From assembly GCA_031291255.1 (NCBI GenBank), contig JARLJN010000008.1, positions 62,001 through 126,000 on the forward strand: a stretch of 64,000 nt of DNA, read 5' to 3'. Numbering within the stretch: the first letter of the stretch is position 1; the number at the start of each line of letters is the position of its first letter. The stretch comes from Gammaproteobacteria bacterium. Its GTDB lineage: Bacteria > Pseudomonadota > Gammaproteobacteria > DSM-16500. Shown here in pieces: positions 21,556-32,071 of the stretch. Made by a program: the position numbers and the translations under genes. Under the pieces are notes generated by a model, which was not told the origin of the DNA, ran no database searches, and saw nothing but the letters and a program-made list of their open reading frames with translations.

Positions 21556-23808
21556 TCATGATTTATCAATAACCTCAACCGCATCCACATTTTGATATCC
21601 GCGTGGTAATTTGTTTCCGCGTCTTCCACGTTCGCCTATGTAATGTTTCCAATCCGAAGGTTTTAATTTCAATTGCTTTTTACCTGATGTTAAACCTAAG
21701 AGTTGATCATCATTTAAGACTGCAATGTCCACTACAAATTCTTCACGGCTTAAAATGCGCGCGCTAGGAATGCTCATAATTTTATTACCCTTACCTTTTT
21801 GCAAGAAAGGTAATTCTTGTAATGGGAATATTAATAAATGCCCTGTATTAGAAACTGCAGCAATATATGCATTTTTTGTTTGTGTAAATACTCGTGGTGC
21901 AAGAGGTCTAGATCCTTTTGGCAAACTTAAAACCGTTTTACCGCCGCGATTTTTACCGTATAAATCTTCTAGCTTGCCAATAAATCCATAACCCGCATCG
22001 GATGCTAAAACAAATTGTTGTTCAGGATCACCAAAAATCACACCCGTAAATTGTGCTTCTGGCGGTGGTGTTAATCTGCCGCTCAGTGGTTCACCTTGGC
22101 CGCGTGCAGACGGAAGTGTGTGAGCCGGTAAAGAGTACGCGCGTCCTGTTGTATCTAAAAATACAGCCAATTGATTGCTTTTACCTAAGGCCGATGCTAA
22201 ATATTCATCGCCAGCTTTGTAACTTAAACTTCTAGGATCTACTTCATGTCCTTTTGCAGCTCTTACCCACCCTTTGCTAGAAATCACAATGGTCATAGGT
22301 TCAGTCGGTAAAATTTCTGTTTGACTCATAGCTTGCGCTTCTTTACGCGCCACTATAGGCGAACGTCTTTTATCTGCGAATTTTAATGCATCAGCTTCTA
22401 ATTCTTTACGAATTAATTTTTTGAGCCGCGCTGGTGATCCCAATGTTTTTTCAAGTTCAGATTGTTCTTTTGCAAGCGCATCTTGCTCAGCTTTGATTTG
22501 CATTTCTTCTAAGCGAGCTAAATGTCGTAATTTAATTTCTAAAATTGCTTCAGCTTGTTCTTCAGATAATTTAAAACGTTTCATCAATACAGGTTTAGGT
22601 TTATCTTCTTTTCGTATGATGGCAATAATTTCATCGAGATTCAGATATGCAATTAACAAGCCATCTAACAAATGTAATCTATGTTCAACATAATCTAAGC
22701 GGTGCTGCAAACGACGTTTAACCGTGCTTAATCTAAACTCCAACCATTCAGTTAAAATCGTTAATAGATTTTTAACATGGGGTCGGCCATTTAAACCTAT
22801 CATATTTAAATTAACACGATAGCTGCGTTCTAAATCTGTTGTCGCAAATAAATGCGCCATTAGAGGTTCTATCTCCACACGATTGGAACGTGGAATAATC
22901 ACTAAACGGGTAGGATTTTCATGATCGGATTCATCACGCAAATCAGAGACCAAGGGCAGTTTTTTTGCCTGCATTTGTTCTGCAATTTGTTCTAGAATTT
23001 TTCCGCCTGACACTTGATGAGGTAAAGCTGTAATAATAATTTCATCTTCTTCCATGGTGTAAACTGCACGCATGCGCACTGAGCCATTGCCCGTCTGATA
23101 CATGTCTTTTAAATCTTTCGGATGCGTAATAATTTCTGCTTCAGTAGGATAATCAGGCCCAGGAATAATTTTACAAATATCAGATAGTGTCGCTTTGGGA
23201 TTATCGAGAATAAAATTTAATGCATCAACCAATTCACCTAAATTATGCGGTGGAATGTCAGTCGCCATGCCGACTGCAATTCCGGTTGTGCCATTGAGCA
23301 AAATATTCGGTAATCGTGCAGGCAGTAAAGAAGGCTCTTGCAAAGTACCATCAAAGTTTGGCGTCCAATCCACCGTGCCATCTGCTAATTCACCCAGCAA
23401 AACATCGGCATACGCAGATAAGCGCGATTCGGTGTATCGCATAGCCGCATACGATTTAGGATCATCAGGTGAGCCCCAGTTTCCTTGACCTTGAATCAAC
23501 GGATAACGATAGGAAAAGGGTTGTGCCATTAATACCATGGCTTCATAACAGGCCATGTCACCGTGAGGGTGAAATTTACCTAACACGTCACCGACTGTAC
23601 GTGCAGATTTTTTAAATTTTGCACTGGCTTTTAAACCGAGTTCAGACATCGCATAAATAATGCGGCGTTGCACGGGTTTCAATCCATCACCTACATGAGG
23701 TAACGCGCGATCTAAAATGACGTACATGGAATAATCGAGATACGCTTTCTCAGTGTATTCTTGTAACGGTACTTGTTCTACGCTTGTATCTATAATTGTA
23801 TTTTTCAC
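21556..23808 (-). CDS. parC: DNA topoisomerase IV subunit A
   Basis: Decatenates daughter chromosomes together with ParE. The 750-residue protein has the ParC N-terminus [33 protein letters not shown] and the active-site region [15 protein letters not shown] (catalytic Tyr in the last motif); the C-terminal beta-pinwheel is short, as in ParC rather than GyrA, and lacks the GyrA box QRRGGKG. The start is GTG at 23808, one base after the parE stop, so translation is probably coupled. Confidence 0.95.
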   Translation of the reverse strand: MKNTIIDTSVEQVPLQEYTEKAYLDYSMYVILDRALPHVGDGLKPVQRRIIYAMSELGLKASAKFKKSARTVGDVLGKFHPHGDMACYEAMVLMAQPFSYRYPLIQGQGNWGSPDDPKSYAAMRYTESRLSAYADVLLGELADGTVDWTPNFDGTLQEPSLLPARLPNILLNGTTGIAVGMATDIPPHNLGELVDALNFILDNPKATLSDICKIIPGPDYPTEAEIITHPKDLKDMYQTGNGSVRMRAVYTMEEDEIIITALPHQVSGGKILEQIAEQMQAKKLPLVSDLRDESDHENPTRLVIIPRSNRVEIEPLMAHLFATTDLERSYRVNLNMIGLNGRPHVKNLLTILTEWLEFRLSTVKRRLQHRLDYVEHRLHLLDGLLIAYLNLDEIIAIIRKEDKPKPVLMKRFKLSEEQAEAILEIKLRHLARLEEMQIKAEQDALAKEQSELEKTLGSPARLKKLIRKELEADALKFADKRRSPIVARKEAQAMSQTEILPTEPMTIVISSKGWVRAAKGHEVDPRSLSYKAGDEYLASALGKSNQLAVFLDTTGRAYSLPAHTLPSARGQGEPLSGRLTPPPEAQFTGVIFGDPEQQFVLASDAGYGFIGKLEDLYGKNRGGKTVLSLPKGSRPLAPRVFTQTKNAYIAAVSNTGHLLIFPLQELPFLQKGKGNKIMSIPSARILSREEFVVDIAVLNDDQLLGLTSGKKQLKLKPSDWKHYIGERGRRGNKLPRGYQNVDAVEVIDKS

Positions 23809-23809
23809 T

Positions 23810-25705
23810 TTATATTACCTCGGCCAAGTTGCCTTTGCCTTCCAGCCAGGCTTTGCGATCAGATGCGCGTTTCTTTCCTAGCAGCATGTCTAACATGCTG
23901 TCGCTGTCATCATTATCTTTAATTGTTAATTGCAGTAATCGACGTGTGTTAGGATCCATAGTGGTTTCACGTAATTGCAAAGGATTCATTTCACCTAATC
24001 CTTTAAAACGTATCACGTTGACTTTACCTTTTTTATTTTCTGCAGCAATGCGATCTAGCACACCTTTTTTTTCTGCATCATCTAATGCGTAATACACTTC
24101 TTTGCCATAATCAATACGATAAAGTGGCGGCATAGCAATATGCACATGGCCCGCCGCAACCAGTGGACGAAAGTGCTTTAAAAATAGAGCGCAAAGCAAT
24201 GTTGCAATGTGTGCGCCATCAGAATCAGCATCCGCTAATATGCAAATTTTTCCATAACGTAAACCGGTTAAATTATTTGAACCCGGCTCTATACCAATCG
24301 CAACAGAGATATCATGTACTTCTTGTGATGCTAACACTTGCGAAGAATCCACTTCCCAAGTATTTAAAATTTTTCCGCGTAAGGGCATGATGGCTTGAAA
24401 TTCTCGATTACGAGCTTGTTTTGCCGAACCGCCTGCAGAATCCCCTTCTACTAAAAATAATTCACAGCGATTAATGTCTTGCATGGAACAATCCACTAAT
24501 TTTCCTGGCAGCGCAGGACCGCTAGTGACTTTCTTTCGAATCACAGTTTGTGCGGCTTTCATGCGTTTTTGTGCATTGCCTATGGCCAGTGTTGCGAGGG
24601 CTTCACCCCAAGCTACGTGTTGATTTAACCAAAGACTAAACGCATCTTTTACTACACCCGAAACAAAGCTGGCACATTCACGTGAGGACAAACGTTCTTT
24701 GGTTTGACCTGAAAATTGAGGTTCTTGTAATTTGACTGAGATGATGTGCGCACAGCGATCCCAAATGTCTTCTGCAGCCAGTTTTAATCCGCGTGGTAAT
24801 AAATTTCTGAATTCACAAAAATCACGTAAGGCTTCTAGCAAACCTAAACGAAAACCATTTACGTGCGTGCCGCCTTGTGCAGTTGGAATTAAATTAACAT
24901 AACTTTCACCTATGACTTCACCGGATTCAGGTAACCATATTGCTGCCCAATCTACGGCTTCGGTATTTCCAGCAAAAGAGCCAATAAAAGATTCATCAGG
25001 AAGATATTCAGCATCACCTATGGCTTCCATTAAATAATGACTCAAGCCATTTTCATAATGCCATTCTTCAGTTTCGTTAGTATTTTCATCGTGAAAACTC
25101 ACATGCAAGCCAGGGCACAAAACAGCTTTTGCACGTAAGGTGTGTTTTAATTTGGAAACTGCAAATTTAGGCGTATCAAAATATTTAGGGTTAGGAATAA
25201 AGCGTATGCTGGTACCGGTTTCGCGTTTGTTAACAGTGCCTACAATTTTTAGTTTAGAGGTTCTTTCACCATCTGCAAATTGTATGTGGTAAATGTTGCC
25301 GTCACGTTTGATAGTGACATCAAGTTTTTTAGATAGCGCGTTAACAACAGAAATACCTACGCCATGCAAACCGCCAGAAAAGCGATATTGTTTATTCGAA
25401 AATTTTGCACCGCTGTGTAACTTAGTGAGAATTAATTCTACACCTGTTAATTTTTCTTCTGGGTGCATATCGACAGGCATGCCGCGGCCATCGTCCGTGA
25501 CCTCTAGCGAGCCGTCTTTATATAACGTGACACTTAAGCTGGTTGCATGCCCTTCCATGGCCTCGTCTACGCTGTTATCAATCGCTTCACGGGCTAGGTG
25601 ATTGGGATTGGTGGTGTCGGTATACATGCCTGGGCGGCGGCGTACGGGCTCTAGCCCGCTGAGTACTTCAATAGACTCGGATGTGTAATTTTTGTTTGTT
25701 TTCAT
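23810..25705 (-). CDS. parE: DNA topoisomerase IV subunit B
   Basis: ATPase subunit of topoisomerase IV (631 aa, typical for gammaproteobacterial ParE). The GHKL ATPase motifs are [21 protein letters not shown] and [15 protein letters not shown]; the Toprim domain shows [18 protein letters not shown] and DADSDGAHI. The order parE then parC in one operon is common. A repeat-rich 287-base gap precedes it. Confidence 0.95.
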   Translation of the reverse strand: MKTNKNYTSESIEVLSGLEPVRRRPGMYTDTTNPNHLAREAIDNSVDEAMEGHATSLSVTLYKDGSLEVTDDGRGMPVDMHPEEKLTGVELILTKLHSGAKFSNKQYRFSGGLHGVGISVVNALSKKLDVTIKRDGNIYHIQFADGERTSKLKIVGTVNKRETGTSIRFIPNPKYFDTPKFAVSKLKHTLRAKAVLCPGLHVSFHDENTNETEEWHYENGLSHYLMEAIGDAEYLPDESFIGSFAGNTEAVDWAAIWLPESGEVIGESYVNLIPTAQGGTHVNGFRLGLLEALRDFCEFRNLLPRGLKLAAEDIWDRCAHIISVKLQEPQFSGQTKERLSSRECASFVSGVVKDAFSLWLNQHVAWGEALATLAIGNAQKRMKAAQTVIRKKVTSGPALPGKLVDCSMQDINRCELFLVEGDSAGGSAKQARNREFQAIMPLRGKILNTWEVDSSQVLASQEVHDISVAIGIEPGSNNLTGLRYGKICILADADSDGAHIATLLCALFLKHFRPLVAAGHVHIAMPPLYRIDYGKEVYYALDDAEKKGVLDRIAAENKKGKVNVIRFKGLGEMNPLQLRETTMDPNTRRLLQLTIKDNDDSDSMLDMLLGKKRASDRKAWLEGKGNLAEVI

Positions 25706-25795
25706 AGGGTAACGTGCTCATTATTTGCTAAAACTGCGATGGTGATCTGGATTCCGTTCACCCTACATTTATTTAAATTTTCTGGCAAGAGGTTT

Positions 25796-25888
25796 GTAGC
25801 CCGGATTGAGCGTTGCGAAAATCCGGGGCAGGGGTTTCAAAGATCCATGCTGCAATCCCGGATTTTCGCAATGCTCAATCCGGGCTAC
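25796..25888. repeat. Paired REP element with 32-base inverted arms (GTAG...CTAC)
   Basis: The left arm (25796-25827) and right arm (25857-25888) are inverted copies of the CCGGATT-type REP unit, separated by 29 bases containing TTTCAAAGATCCATGC. The whole unit begins GTAG and ends CTAC. It occupies the 287-base gap between divergent parE and the 1256-residue protein gene; the rest of the gap is AT-rich with a possible TATAAT at 25958-25963 upstream of the latter but no clear -35. Confidence 0.9.
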
Positions 25889-25992
25889 ATCAAACTTTCT
25901 AAGTAAAACAATCAGTTACTTCACTGCCCCCTCCCCCAATTTTCCATCAATATAGTATATAATTAAATCAAATATACCAATAAGGGTGATTT

Positions 25993-28900
25993 ATGAACTC
26001 CCATATCCAGCCCGTGTTGTTTTCTAACAAGATGTATCAACTGCCAGAATCCAAAGCTGAGCAGGGTGAAGCACAATTAAATTTTCCTATAGTCCCTAAC
26101 GTAGAAGCTATGCCCGATTTTTTAAAAACAAATCAAAATCCAGATGGAACATTTAAAAAAGATAATCAAGGTAATGATGAGTTGACGGAAGGAGATAAAT
26201 TTAGGGCCGGAGTGGATGGGCTTTTTGATAAGCTTATTCAATTCATTAATCAGCAGTGGAATAAAGAAGAAGATAAAGCATTACAACTCGAGTTAGTGAC
26301 GATTGCAGCAGCTTTTAAGACTCGTTTTCATACCAGTGGAAATGACGAAGATAATAATCAACATAGTTTTGAATTATATACTAAGGGTGTGCGAGCGTTA
26401 CACAGCGTGTGCAATGCACTGAATGATGCAACTATTGCTGATGATACAAAAAAAAATGCTATCAGGAATTTAATTCAAGGAAGTCGCGTTTGTTTAGATG
26501 GAATATATTTAAATATAGTGGATTGCGATAAAGAATTAAAACAAGATTTGTCATCAGTGTATATGCAAGCGCGAGAAAACCTAGCCAAGGAAGCCATTCT
26601 AGAATTATTTAGGGAAAATGATCATTTTAAAGAATTACGCAAATATGAAAATGCTAGAGCTGTTCTTGAGGGTAGAGAAATACATTATGCACGCAGTATT
26701 TTAAATCTTTATGCTCCTCTACTGGGAATTCAATATGAAGCTGATCAGTATGCAGAAGATCTTTCACAACCCTATGATGGGGAGCATCCTGAACATCCTT
26801 ATTATCAAATGTTTAAAGATATTCATGAAGCATTACAGAGTATAGCTCACGATCAGTTTCTTCCTTCAATAGGAAAAATAATTAATGCTGAAACTGTCAT
26901 TAATTATCTTCTCAGTAATAAAATTGATGTCGAAAAAATCTTTGCGAACATAAGCAGTGAAAATTTTGAAAATTTTATAGCTAAAGCAGATATATATTAC
27001 TATAAACCATTAGATAAATACGGCAAAGATGATCAAGATTTATTTTCTATTCAATCTCTACTAAACAGTGATAATGAATTAAGAAAACCAGTTGAATATA
27101 ACACCAGTTTAAAAGTGAGTTTGTTAGAACGTTTAAGAGCAGAGGGTTATTTAGAGCGATTGGATATTGACAAAACTGTTATCTCAAAGCAATTAGAACT
27201 CTATTCTATTAATGATGATTTGCGAAATGCATATTTCATAACAACAGAGTTTGGCGGAAAAGTACGAATACCATTTTATTTATATTTTATTGAAAATGTG
27301 AGCGATCTGTCTGCTGAAGAAAGTTTAAAAGCATTAAACAGTTTGCCTCCCGATATTACCGCGCAATTGATAGATAACATTAAAAACAAACCGCAAGATG
27401 AGTTGATAAATTATTTTTTAAATCAACCCGCAACCTATGTTTGGCAGTTAATGTGTTTAGCAGATAAGGATGTCACGCTAGAGAATTTTAAGCTAGGCAA
27501 GTTAACTCCTGATCAAGAACAAATTGCGATGGAGTTGGTAGATAAAAATCCACAACTCAAAGGCTTTATTAGTGCTAGTTTGATGACAGACAGAAACTTA
27601 AGTGCAACCATGCCAGCATCATTAGCTCACACTTTTTTAAAAAATGTATCTTGGGATGTCATAAAAAAAGAAAGCATTGCTTTTAAAAATAATATTTCTG
27701 AATTCAATATTATTGAATACCTGAGTCAAATTGAAAAATTTATAAAATTAGGATGTTTTAAACTTAATGTAGCGTCAGCAGAAATCAATAAATTACCCGA
27801 GTTCAAAAATCAAATAAATGAGTTATTAGAAAATATTCCTGCTCATGATTTTGAGAAATTCTTAACGCTACAGGGGCATGGTGCTTCAGGATTTATAAGG
27901 ACTATAGATCAAATAAAAGATCCAGCCTTATGGGAATTATTGATCGATAAAATGTCGCCAGAGATATTTTTAGATATTCTAACATCAAAAACCAATAGTG
28001 GAATGACAAGCTTAGAATCTCTTATCTACCGAATAGATGATCCTGTATTATTAAAAATATTTATTGATAAACTATCACCTAAAATATTAGCAGATATCTT
28101 AAACTTTCAAGATAGAGTAAATCACCAAACTGTTTTCGATCGTCTTGTAGGCCAATTAAAAAATCCCGCCCTATGGGACGTGGTGATAGCTAGAATGTCA
28201 TCTGAGTCATTATCAGATATTCTAACGTCTGAAAATATATACGGTGATGCAAAATTTCCAAGATTCCAAGCTCTTATCTTTCAAACAGATAATCCCGCGC
28301 TATTAAAAATATTTATTGATAAAATAACATCTCAATCATTAGCAGAACTTCTTGAATCAAGATTTGGAAATTTTGCACGATATATACAAGATCCTGCCAT
28401 ATTTAAGGTATTAATAGATAAAATGACTCCAGATTCATTAGCAGATATTTTAAAGTTAACAAATAGATATGGTGAGAGAGGTTTTGACACGCTTGTATTT
28501 GAAATAAAAGTTCCTGCTGTATTGAAAGTATTTGTCGATAAAATAACCCCTCAGGTATTAGGAGATATTTTAAAATTAAAAGATGGCGTAGGGTTTCCAA
28601 AATTTCACGATCTGTTATTTAAAACACAAGATCCTGCCATATGGAAAATATGTATTGATAAAATAACACCTGATTCCTTAGCAGATATTTTAAAGATGCA
28701 AGATAGATTTGGTTACTCAGGACTTTCACAACTTGTGCGTCACATAAAGGACATCGAATTATTAAAAGTATTCTTAGATAAAATGACACCAGAATCATTG
28801 GCCTATACTTTAGATTTTCTCAATAAAGGTAGGTACTCAGACCAGTCACTTAGCGCGGCTGTTTTTTTATTTATTACTGATCCTAAGTCTATGAAGTCAC

Positions 28901-29763
28901 TTATAGATAATGTAAATATTAATCCATGGTTAAACGAGTTTAAATTACTAAAAGCAAATTCACCTGTGTTATTAAATTTTAATATTCAACTCAAGCAAAT
29001 GAAAAAGTTTATAAAACACCCTAAAGATTCTATAAAAGAACATCCTAAATTATTTTTAGAATTTTTAAAAAAAGGGATTTCAGAAGATATTACACAAATA
29101 GTGCATCCCGATAAATGGGCTGACCTTTTAAAAAGAGCCTTAAGTTGTGATATAGATAAGAGTACTAAAGATGAGCTTAATAGTTTGCTGACTCGCGTTC
29201 AATTAGCTGCGTATCGCTTAGAAGCTCAAGATGATTTAATTGTAAAAAAAGTGGTTAAAATACAAAAATCAATAGTAGCAATTCATGATATTTCAAAATG
29301 TGGCGCTGCAGACAGTTACATGATGGCTGAATTTTTATTAAATCAAAAAGATCGTAATGAGTTTTTGATATTGCAACATTTAAAAAACGCTGATGATAAA
29401 GGTCATCCAAAAGCCAAAGTCATATTAATCGACCTTTTAAATGGTAAAGATTATAATGAAAAGTGTGTGGAGTATATTATTCAAGCGTTACAAAAATATA
29501 TTAAGACACCAGTCACAGGTTTATTTAGGAAAGATCATCCTCTAGTATTAAAAAAACTTATTTCCGATTTAGCAAATGGGGATGACTATGGTGCAAGAAA
29601 AGCTATGATAATTGAATATGTTAAACAACCCGAAAATATTAAGCCCGCTGAAGTTAAAAGTATGTTATCTGATTTAGATCAGTTTCTTGAAAAAATAATC
29701 TCTGCAAAAGGTATTTCACATAATGAAATAATGTTAGAAGAAAAGCAACAGGGCCCGCGTTAA
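25993..29763 (+). CDS. Very large novel repeat protein (1256 aa), candidate effector
   Basis: I do not recognise this family. The ribosome site AAGGGTGATTT and TATAAT-rich upstream support expression. There is no signal peptide or membrane helix. Residues about 60-640 are helical and acidic. Residues about 643-1000 hold nine repeats of about 40 residues (starts near 643, 683, 724, 767, 800, 840, 880, 920, 963), with a consensus like DPALLKIFIDKMTPDSLADI then a variable stretch with DRxG and a hydrophobic end. The C-terminal part (KAKVILIDLLNG) recalls alpha-solenoid modules. The tail is Glu-rich (NEIMLEEKQQGPR), like type IV secretion signals. Size, repeats and isolation suggest a secreted host-interaction protein, by inference. 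Confidence 0.7.
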   Translation: MNSHIQPVLFSNKMYQLPESKAEQGEAQLNFPIVPNVEAMPDFLKTNQNPDGTFKKDNQGNDELTEGDKFRAGVDGLFDKLIQFINQQWNKEEDKALQLELVTIAAAFKTRFHTSGNDEDNNQHSFELYTKGVRALHSVCNALNDATIADDTKKNAIRNLIQGSRVCLDGIYLNIVDCDKELKQDLSSVYMQARENLAKEAILELFRENDHFKELRKYENARAVLEGREIHYARSILNLYAPLLGIQYEADQYAEDLSQPYDGEHPEHPYYQMFKDIHEALQSIAHDQFLPSIGKIINAETVINYLLSNKIDVEKIFANISSENFENFIAKADIYYYKPLDKYGKDDQDLFSIQSLLNSDNELRKPVEYNTSLKVSLLERLRAEGYLERLDIDKTVISKQLELYSINDDLRNAYFITTEFGGKVRIPFYLYFIENVSDLSAEESLKALNSLPPDITAQLIDNIKNKPQDELINYFLNQPATYVWQLMCLADKDVTLENFKLGKLTPDQEQIAMELVDKNPQLKGFISASLMTDRNLSATMPASLAHTFLKNVSWDVIKKESIAFKNNISEFNIIEYLSQIEKFIKLGCFKLNVASAEINKLPEFKNQINELLENIPAHDFEKFLTLQGHGASGFIRTIDQIKDPALWELLIDKMSPEIFLDILTSKTNSGMTSLESLIYRIDDPVLLKIFIDKLSPKILADILNFQDRVNHQTVFDRLVGQLKNPALWDVVIARMSSESLSDILTSENIYGDAKFPRFQALIFQTDNPALLKIFIDKITSQSLAELLESRFGNFARYIQDPAIFKVLIDKMTPDSLADILKLTNRYGERGFDTLVFEIKVPAVLKVFVDKITPQVLGDILKLKDGVGFPKFHDLLFKTQDPAIWKICIDKITPDSLADILKMQDRFGYSGLSQLVRHIKDIELLKVFLDKMTPESLAYTLDFLNKGRYSDQSLSAAVFLFITDPKSMKSLIDNVNINPWLNEFKLLKANSPVLLNFNIQLKQMKKFIKHPKDSIKEHPKLFLEFLKKGISEDITQIVHPDKWADLLKRALSCDIDKSTKDELNSLLTRVQLAAYRLEAQDDLIVKKVVKIQKSIVAIHDISKCGAADSYMMAEFLLNQKDRNEFLILQHLKNADDKGHPKAKVILIDLLNGKDYNEKCVEYIIQALQKYIKTPVTGLFRKDHPLVLKKLISDLANGDDYGARKAMIIEYVKQPENIKPAEVKSMLSDLDQFLEKIISAKGISHNEIMLEEKQQGPR

Positions 29764-29833
29764 TGTGCATACAGAAATTTTGTAACTCTGTGCTGTTGTC
29801 TATGCCTATGTCTGTACAGTACAAGTCATAAAA

Positions 29834-30154
29834 TTAAGATGCTTTTTTAATCTCGACCGTGTAGTTTAAGTGCTGACGTTTTAATTGCTGCTTAATCAAT
29901 AGTTCCAGCAGTGGCTCTATAGAGTAGCCTAAGGTAGAAGCCACTTTTTTGGCAAAGTTAATTCCAATGTCTTTTCTGTTATGCTCAACATCACTTAAAA
30001 ACTGTTTAGACACTCCAAGCTTTTTAGCAAATGCTACTTGTGAGATGTCATCACTCATTCTCAATGAGCGAACCAGCCCGCCGAAAGTCATTTTGTTCCA
30101 AATTTCTTTTGTCGCTTCGAGAGCATCAATTGAATCATTTTTTTTAGTAGTCAT
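29834..30154 (-). CDS. higA: HTH (XRE) antitoxin, HigA-like
   Basis: A 106-residue protein with an XRE helix-turn-helix: LVRSLRMSDDISQVAFAKKL, GVSKQFLSDVEHNRKDIG. It is the likely antitoxin and autorepressor of the toxin gene directly upstream. Toxin-before-antitoxin order with an 11-base overlap is typical of higBA loci. The C-terminal basic tail (KQQLKRQHLNYTVEIKKAS) may contact the toxin. The pair lies in a repeat-rich gap, as mobile toxin-antitoxin loci often do. Confidence 0.85.
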   Translation of the reverse strand: MTTKKNDSIDALEATKEIWNKMTFGGLVRSLRMSDDISQVAFAKKLGVSKQFLSDVEHNRKDIGINFAKKVASTLGYSIEPLLELLIKQQLKRQHLNYTVEIKKAS

Positions 30155-30425
30155 GTGGTGTTATCTCTATTATTTCAACAAACTCAATTGTGCCATCATC
30201 TTTGATAAGATAAATTGCACGCCACTGTTTATTCAAACGAATTGATCGTTGTCCTTTTCTATCGCCATGAAGAGGCTCGTCATGCCAGCCTGGTCGCTTT
30301 CTAGTTTCTGCTAAGCCTGCTTTATTTACAGCTACTAGCCATGCTCGAAATTTTTCCTGTATGTGCAGTGGTGTTCTTTTTAGGTTTTTTACAGCTAGTT
30401 TCGTAATCTTTACAACGGTGATCAT
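30144..30425 (-). CDS. higB: RelE/HigB-superfamily toxin
   Basis: A 93-residue toxin of the HigB/RelE type: ribosome-dependent mRNA cleavage is known for the family. Motifs include AWLVAVNKAGLAETRKRPGW, HDEPLHGDRKGQRSIRLN and KQWRAIYLI, followed by the C-terminal beta-strand VEIIEITPHDY. A basic patch (RKGQRSIRL and KQWRA) would hold the mRNA. It is first in the operon and overlaps higA by 11 bases. The promoter and its palindrome lie 26 bases upstream. Confidence 0.85.
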   Translation of the reverse strand: MITVVKITKLAVKNLKRTPLHIQEKFRAWLVAVNKAGLAETRKRPGWHDEPLHGDRKGQRSIRLNKQWRAIYLIKDDGTIEFVEIIEITPHDY

Positions 30426-30450
30426 TGCATTCCCTTACCCTTATAAAGTA

Positions 30451-30479
30451 ATAATACACCTATATACGTGTACTGTCAA
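30451..30479 (-). promoter_or_regulatory. higBA promoter with operator palindrome
   Basis: On the minus strand TTGACA (30474-30479) and TATTAT (30451-30456) are separated by 17 bases, a near-ideal sigma70 promoter. The spacer and -10 contain the imperfect palindrome TACAC (30455-30459) ... GTGTA (30468-30472), a good candidate site for HigA autorepression. Confidence 0.8.
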
Positions 30480-30577
30480 GGTGATGGCCACAGCAGTGGT
30501 CACCTGCAAGGTGGGTTTGACGCTCCCTCACCGTCGCGGCTCGGTAGTGTTGTTTGATAACAGGTATCAGTATTTTT

Positions 30578-32053
30578 TCATTCAATTGACGTAGAGCTTA
30601 AAGGAATAGAGTTGATTTCAAGCTGTAATAGCTGATCGGCAATGTTGTTGGATTTATCCAGCTCATTGTTCTGTTTTTTTGATAAATAAACTAAATGATT
30701 CTTCCAACGCAATGCTAATAAAATATTGTTACCGAATACTGCTGCAGCAAAATAAGGTGCTGTAATAGCTGAAATACTCATGACACGATTTAATGACAAT
30801 GCTTTTTGTAAACGCTCAGCTAATTGTGAATTGAATACTTCGACTATATTAATAATATTTGAATTTAATTGTTTTGCAGACAGGCTTACACTTAAATTTT
30901 CCACGTCATCATCTGTGATAACAATAATAGCTCTCGCAGTTTTCACATGTGCACGCATTAAAGTTTGCATGCTGCGCGGGTCACCTTGTATGAGTGCGAC
31001 TTGTCGTTTGATTGTTTCAGAGTAATGTCCCTCACCTGCTCTGTCTTCGATTATTACGATAGAAAATTTTTCAGCAATGAGATCATTGACTAAACGATCG
31101 CCCATATGCCCAGTACCTACTACAATGATATGATTTTTTCTAGGTAGAGGTCTGCCGCCTAAAATTGTAGGTAGTTTTTGTGAGAGTATAATTTCAGTTA
31201 TTGAGCTAAATAAAACAGCCAGTGCAGCACCACCCGATAACATCAGTAAACAGCCAAACATTTTGAGCCATGTAGAGCTATGTGAAAAATTAAAATCACC
31301 ATACCCAACTGTAGTCACGGTTGTCGTTACAAAATATAACGCATTAGGAAAAGATAACTTCATACTCCACATTAAAAACAATGAAGCAAAGAAAATAACG
31401 CTAATTAAAACTAATAAAAAACGTCTGAAATTTGCAAATATAGGTGAACGTAGATAATTTATTTTCTGAGAAAAGGAAGTTATTTTAGAAAGCAATTTTT
31501 TATGCTTCACAGACGATTTTGCGACTAACTTCGCTCCATTTAATTCAGCAATGACATTAGTAGCATTCATATTATGAGTATCGGGTTCTTCAGAGAGAAT
31601 AAATCCATGTCCGCCTATGGTGAATTCTGCCAACGCATTGCTATCATAAATACGTGTCAAAAAAATGGGTGCGGCTAATTCAGTAGGACTAAAAACTTGA
31701 TGGACTTGATAGGCATCAGCAATGTGTTTGCCTAACTTGGTATCTAACATGCGTGCAATTATTTTTATCGTAGGGTTTAATTTTCTTGCATCCATAATGA
31801 TGGATACATTAACCATGTCATGATTTGTTAAGACTAAAATAGCTTTTGCAGATTTGATATTCGCTTCATTTAACAGCATATCGCTTCTTGCGTCACCGTT
31901 TATAAAAATACTGCCAGATTCTTCAACTAATAGGCTCCATTCAGCAGGTGCATTTTCAGCAATCACAGTGATATTTTGTTTTGCTTGATGGAGAATTTCA
32001 AACGTTCGAAATCCTACATGCCCCAGTCCGCAAATAATGATATGGTCTTTCAT
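30578..32053 (-). CDS. Potassium channel protein with two RCK/TrkA-N domains flanking the pore
   Basis: A 491-residue inner-membrane channel with an unusual layout: an N-terminal Rossmann RCK-type domain (IIICGLGHVG, residues 5-14), a second hydrophobic section (about 210-290) with the K+ selectivity filter TVTTVGYGDF (TVGYGD at 248-253) between two helices, then a second Rossmann domain beginning HIIVVGTGHMG (308-318). Most bacterial RCK channels have the nucleotide-binding part after the pore only. Ligand gating by NAD(H), a nucleotide or a divalent ion is likely. It may be co-transcribed with nudF (18 bases apart). Confidence 0.85.
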   Translation of the reverse strand: MKDHIIICGLGHVGFRTFEILHQAKQNITVIAENAPAEWSLLVEESGSIFINGDARSDMLLNEANIKSAKAILVLTNHDMVNVSIIMDARKLNPTIKIIARMLDTKLGKHIADAYQVHQVFSPTELAAPIFLTRIYDSNALAEFTIGGHGFILSEEPDTHNMNATNVIAELNGAKLVAKSSVKHKKLLSKITSFSQKINYLRSPIFANFRRFLLVLISVIFFASLFLMWSMKLSFPNALYFVTTTVTTVGYGDFNFSHSSTWLKMFGCLLMLSGGAALAVLFSSITEIILSQKLPTILGGRPLPRKNHIIVVGTGHMGDRLVNDLIAEKFSIVIIEDRAGEGHYSETIKRQVALIQGDPRSMQTLMRAHVKTARAIIVITDDDVENLSVSLSAKQLNSNIINIVEVFNSQLAERLQKALSLNRVMSISAITAPYFAAAVFGNNILLALRWKNHLVYLSKKQNNELDKSNNIADQLLQLEINSIPLSSTSIE

Positions 32054-32071
32054 TAAAAATCCTTTTTAACA

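Noticed and set aside
30479..30503. GGTGA...TCACC hairpin upstream of the HigB promoter as a terminator
   Set aside because: It has a three-base bulge and no T run after it; it may be only another small palindrome.
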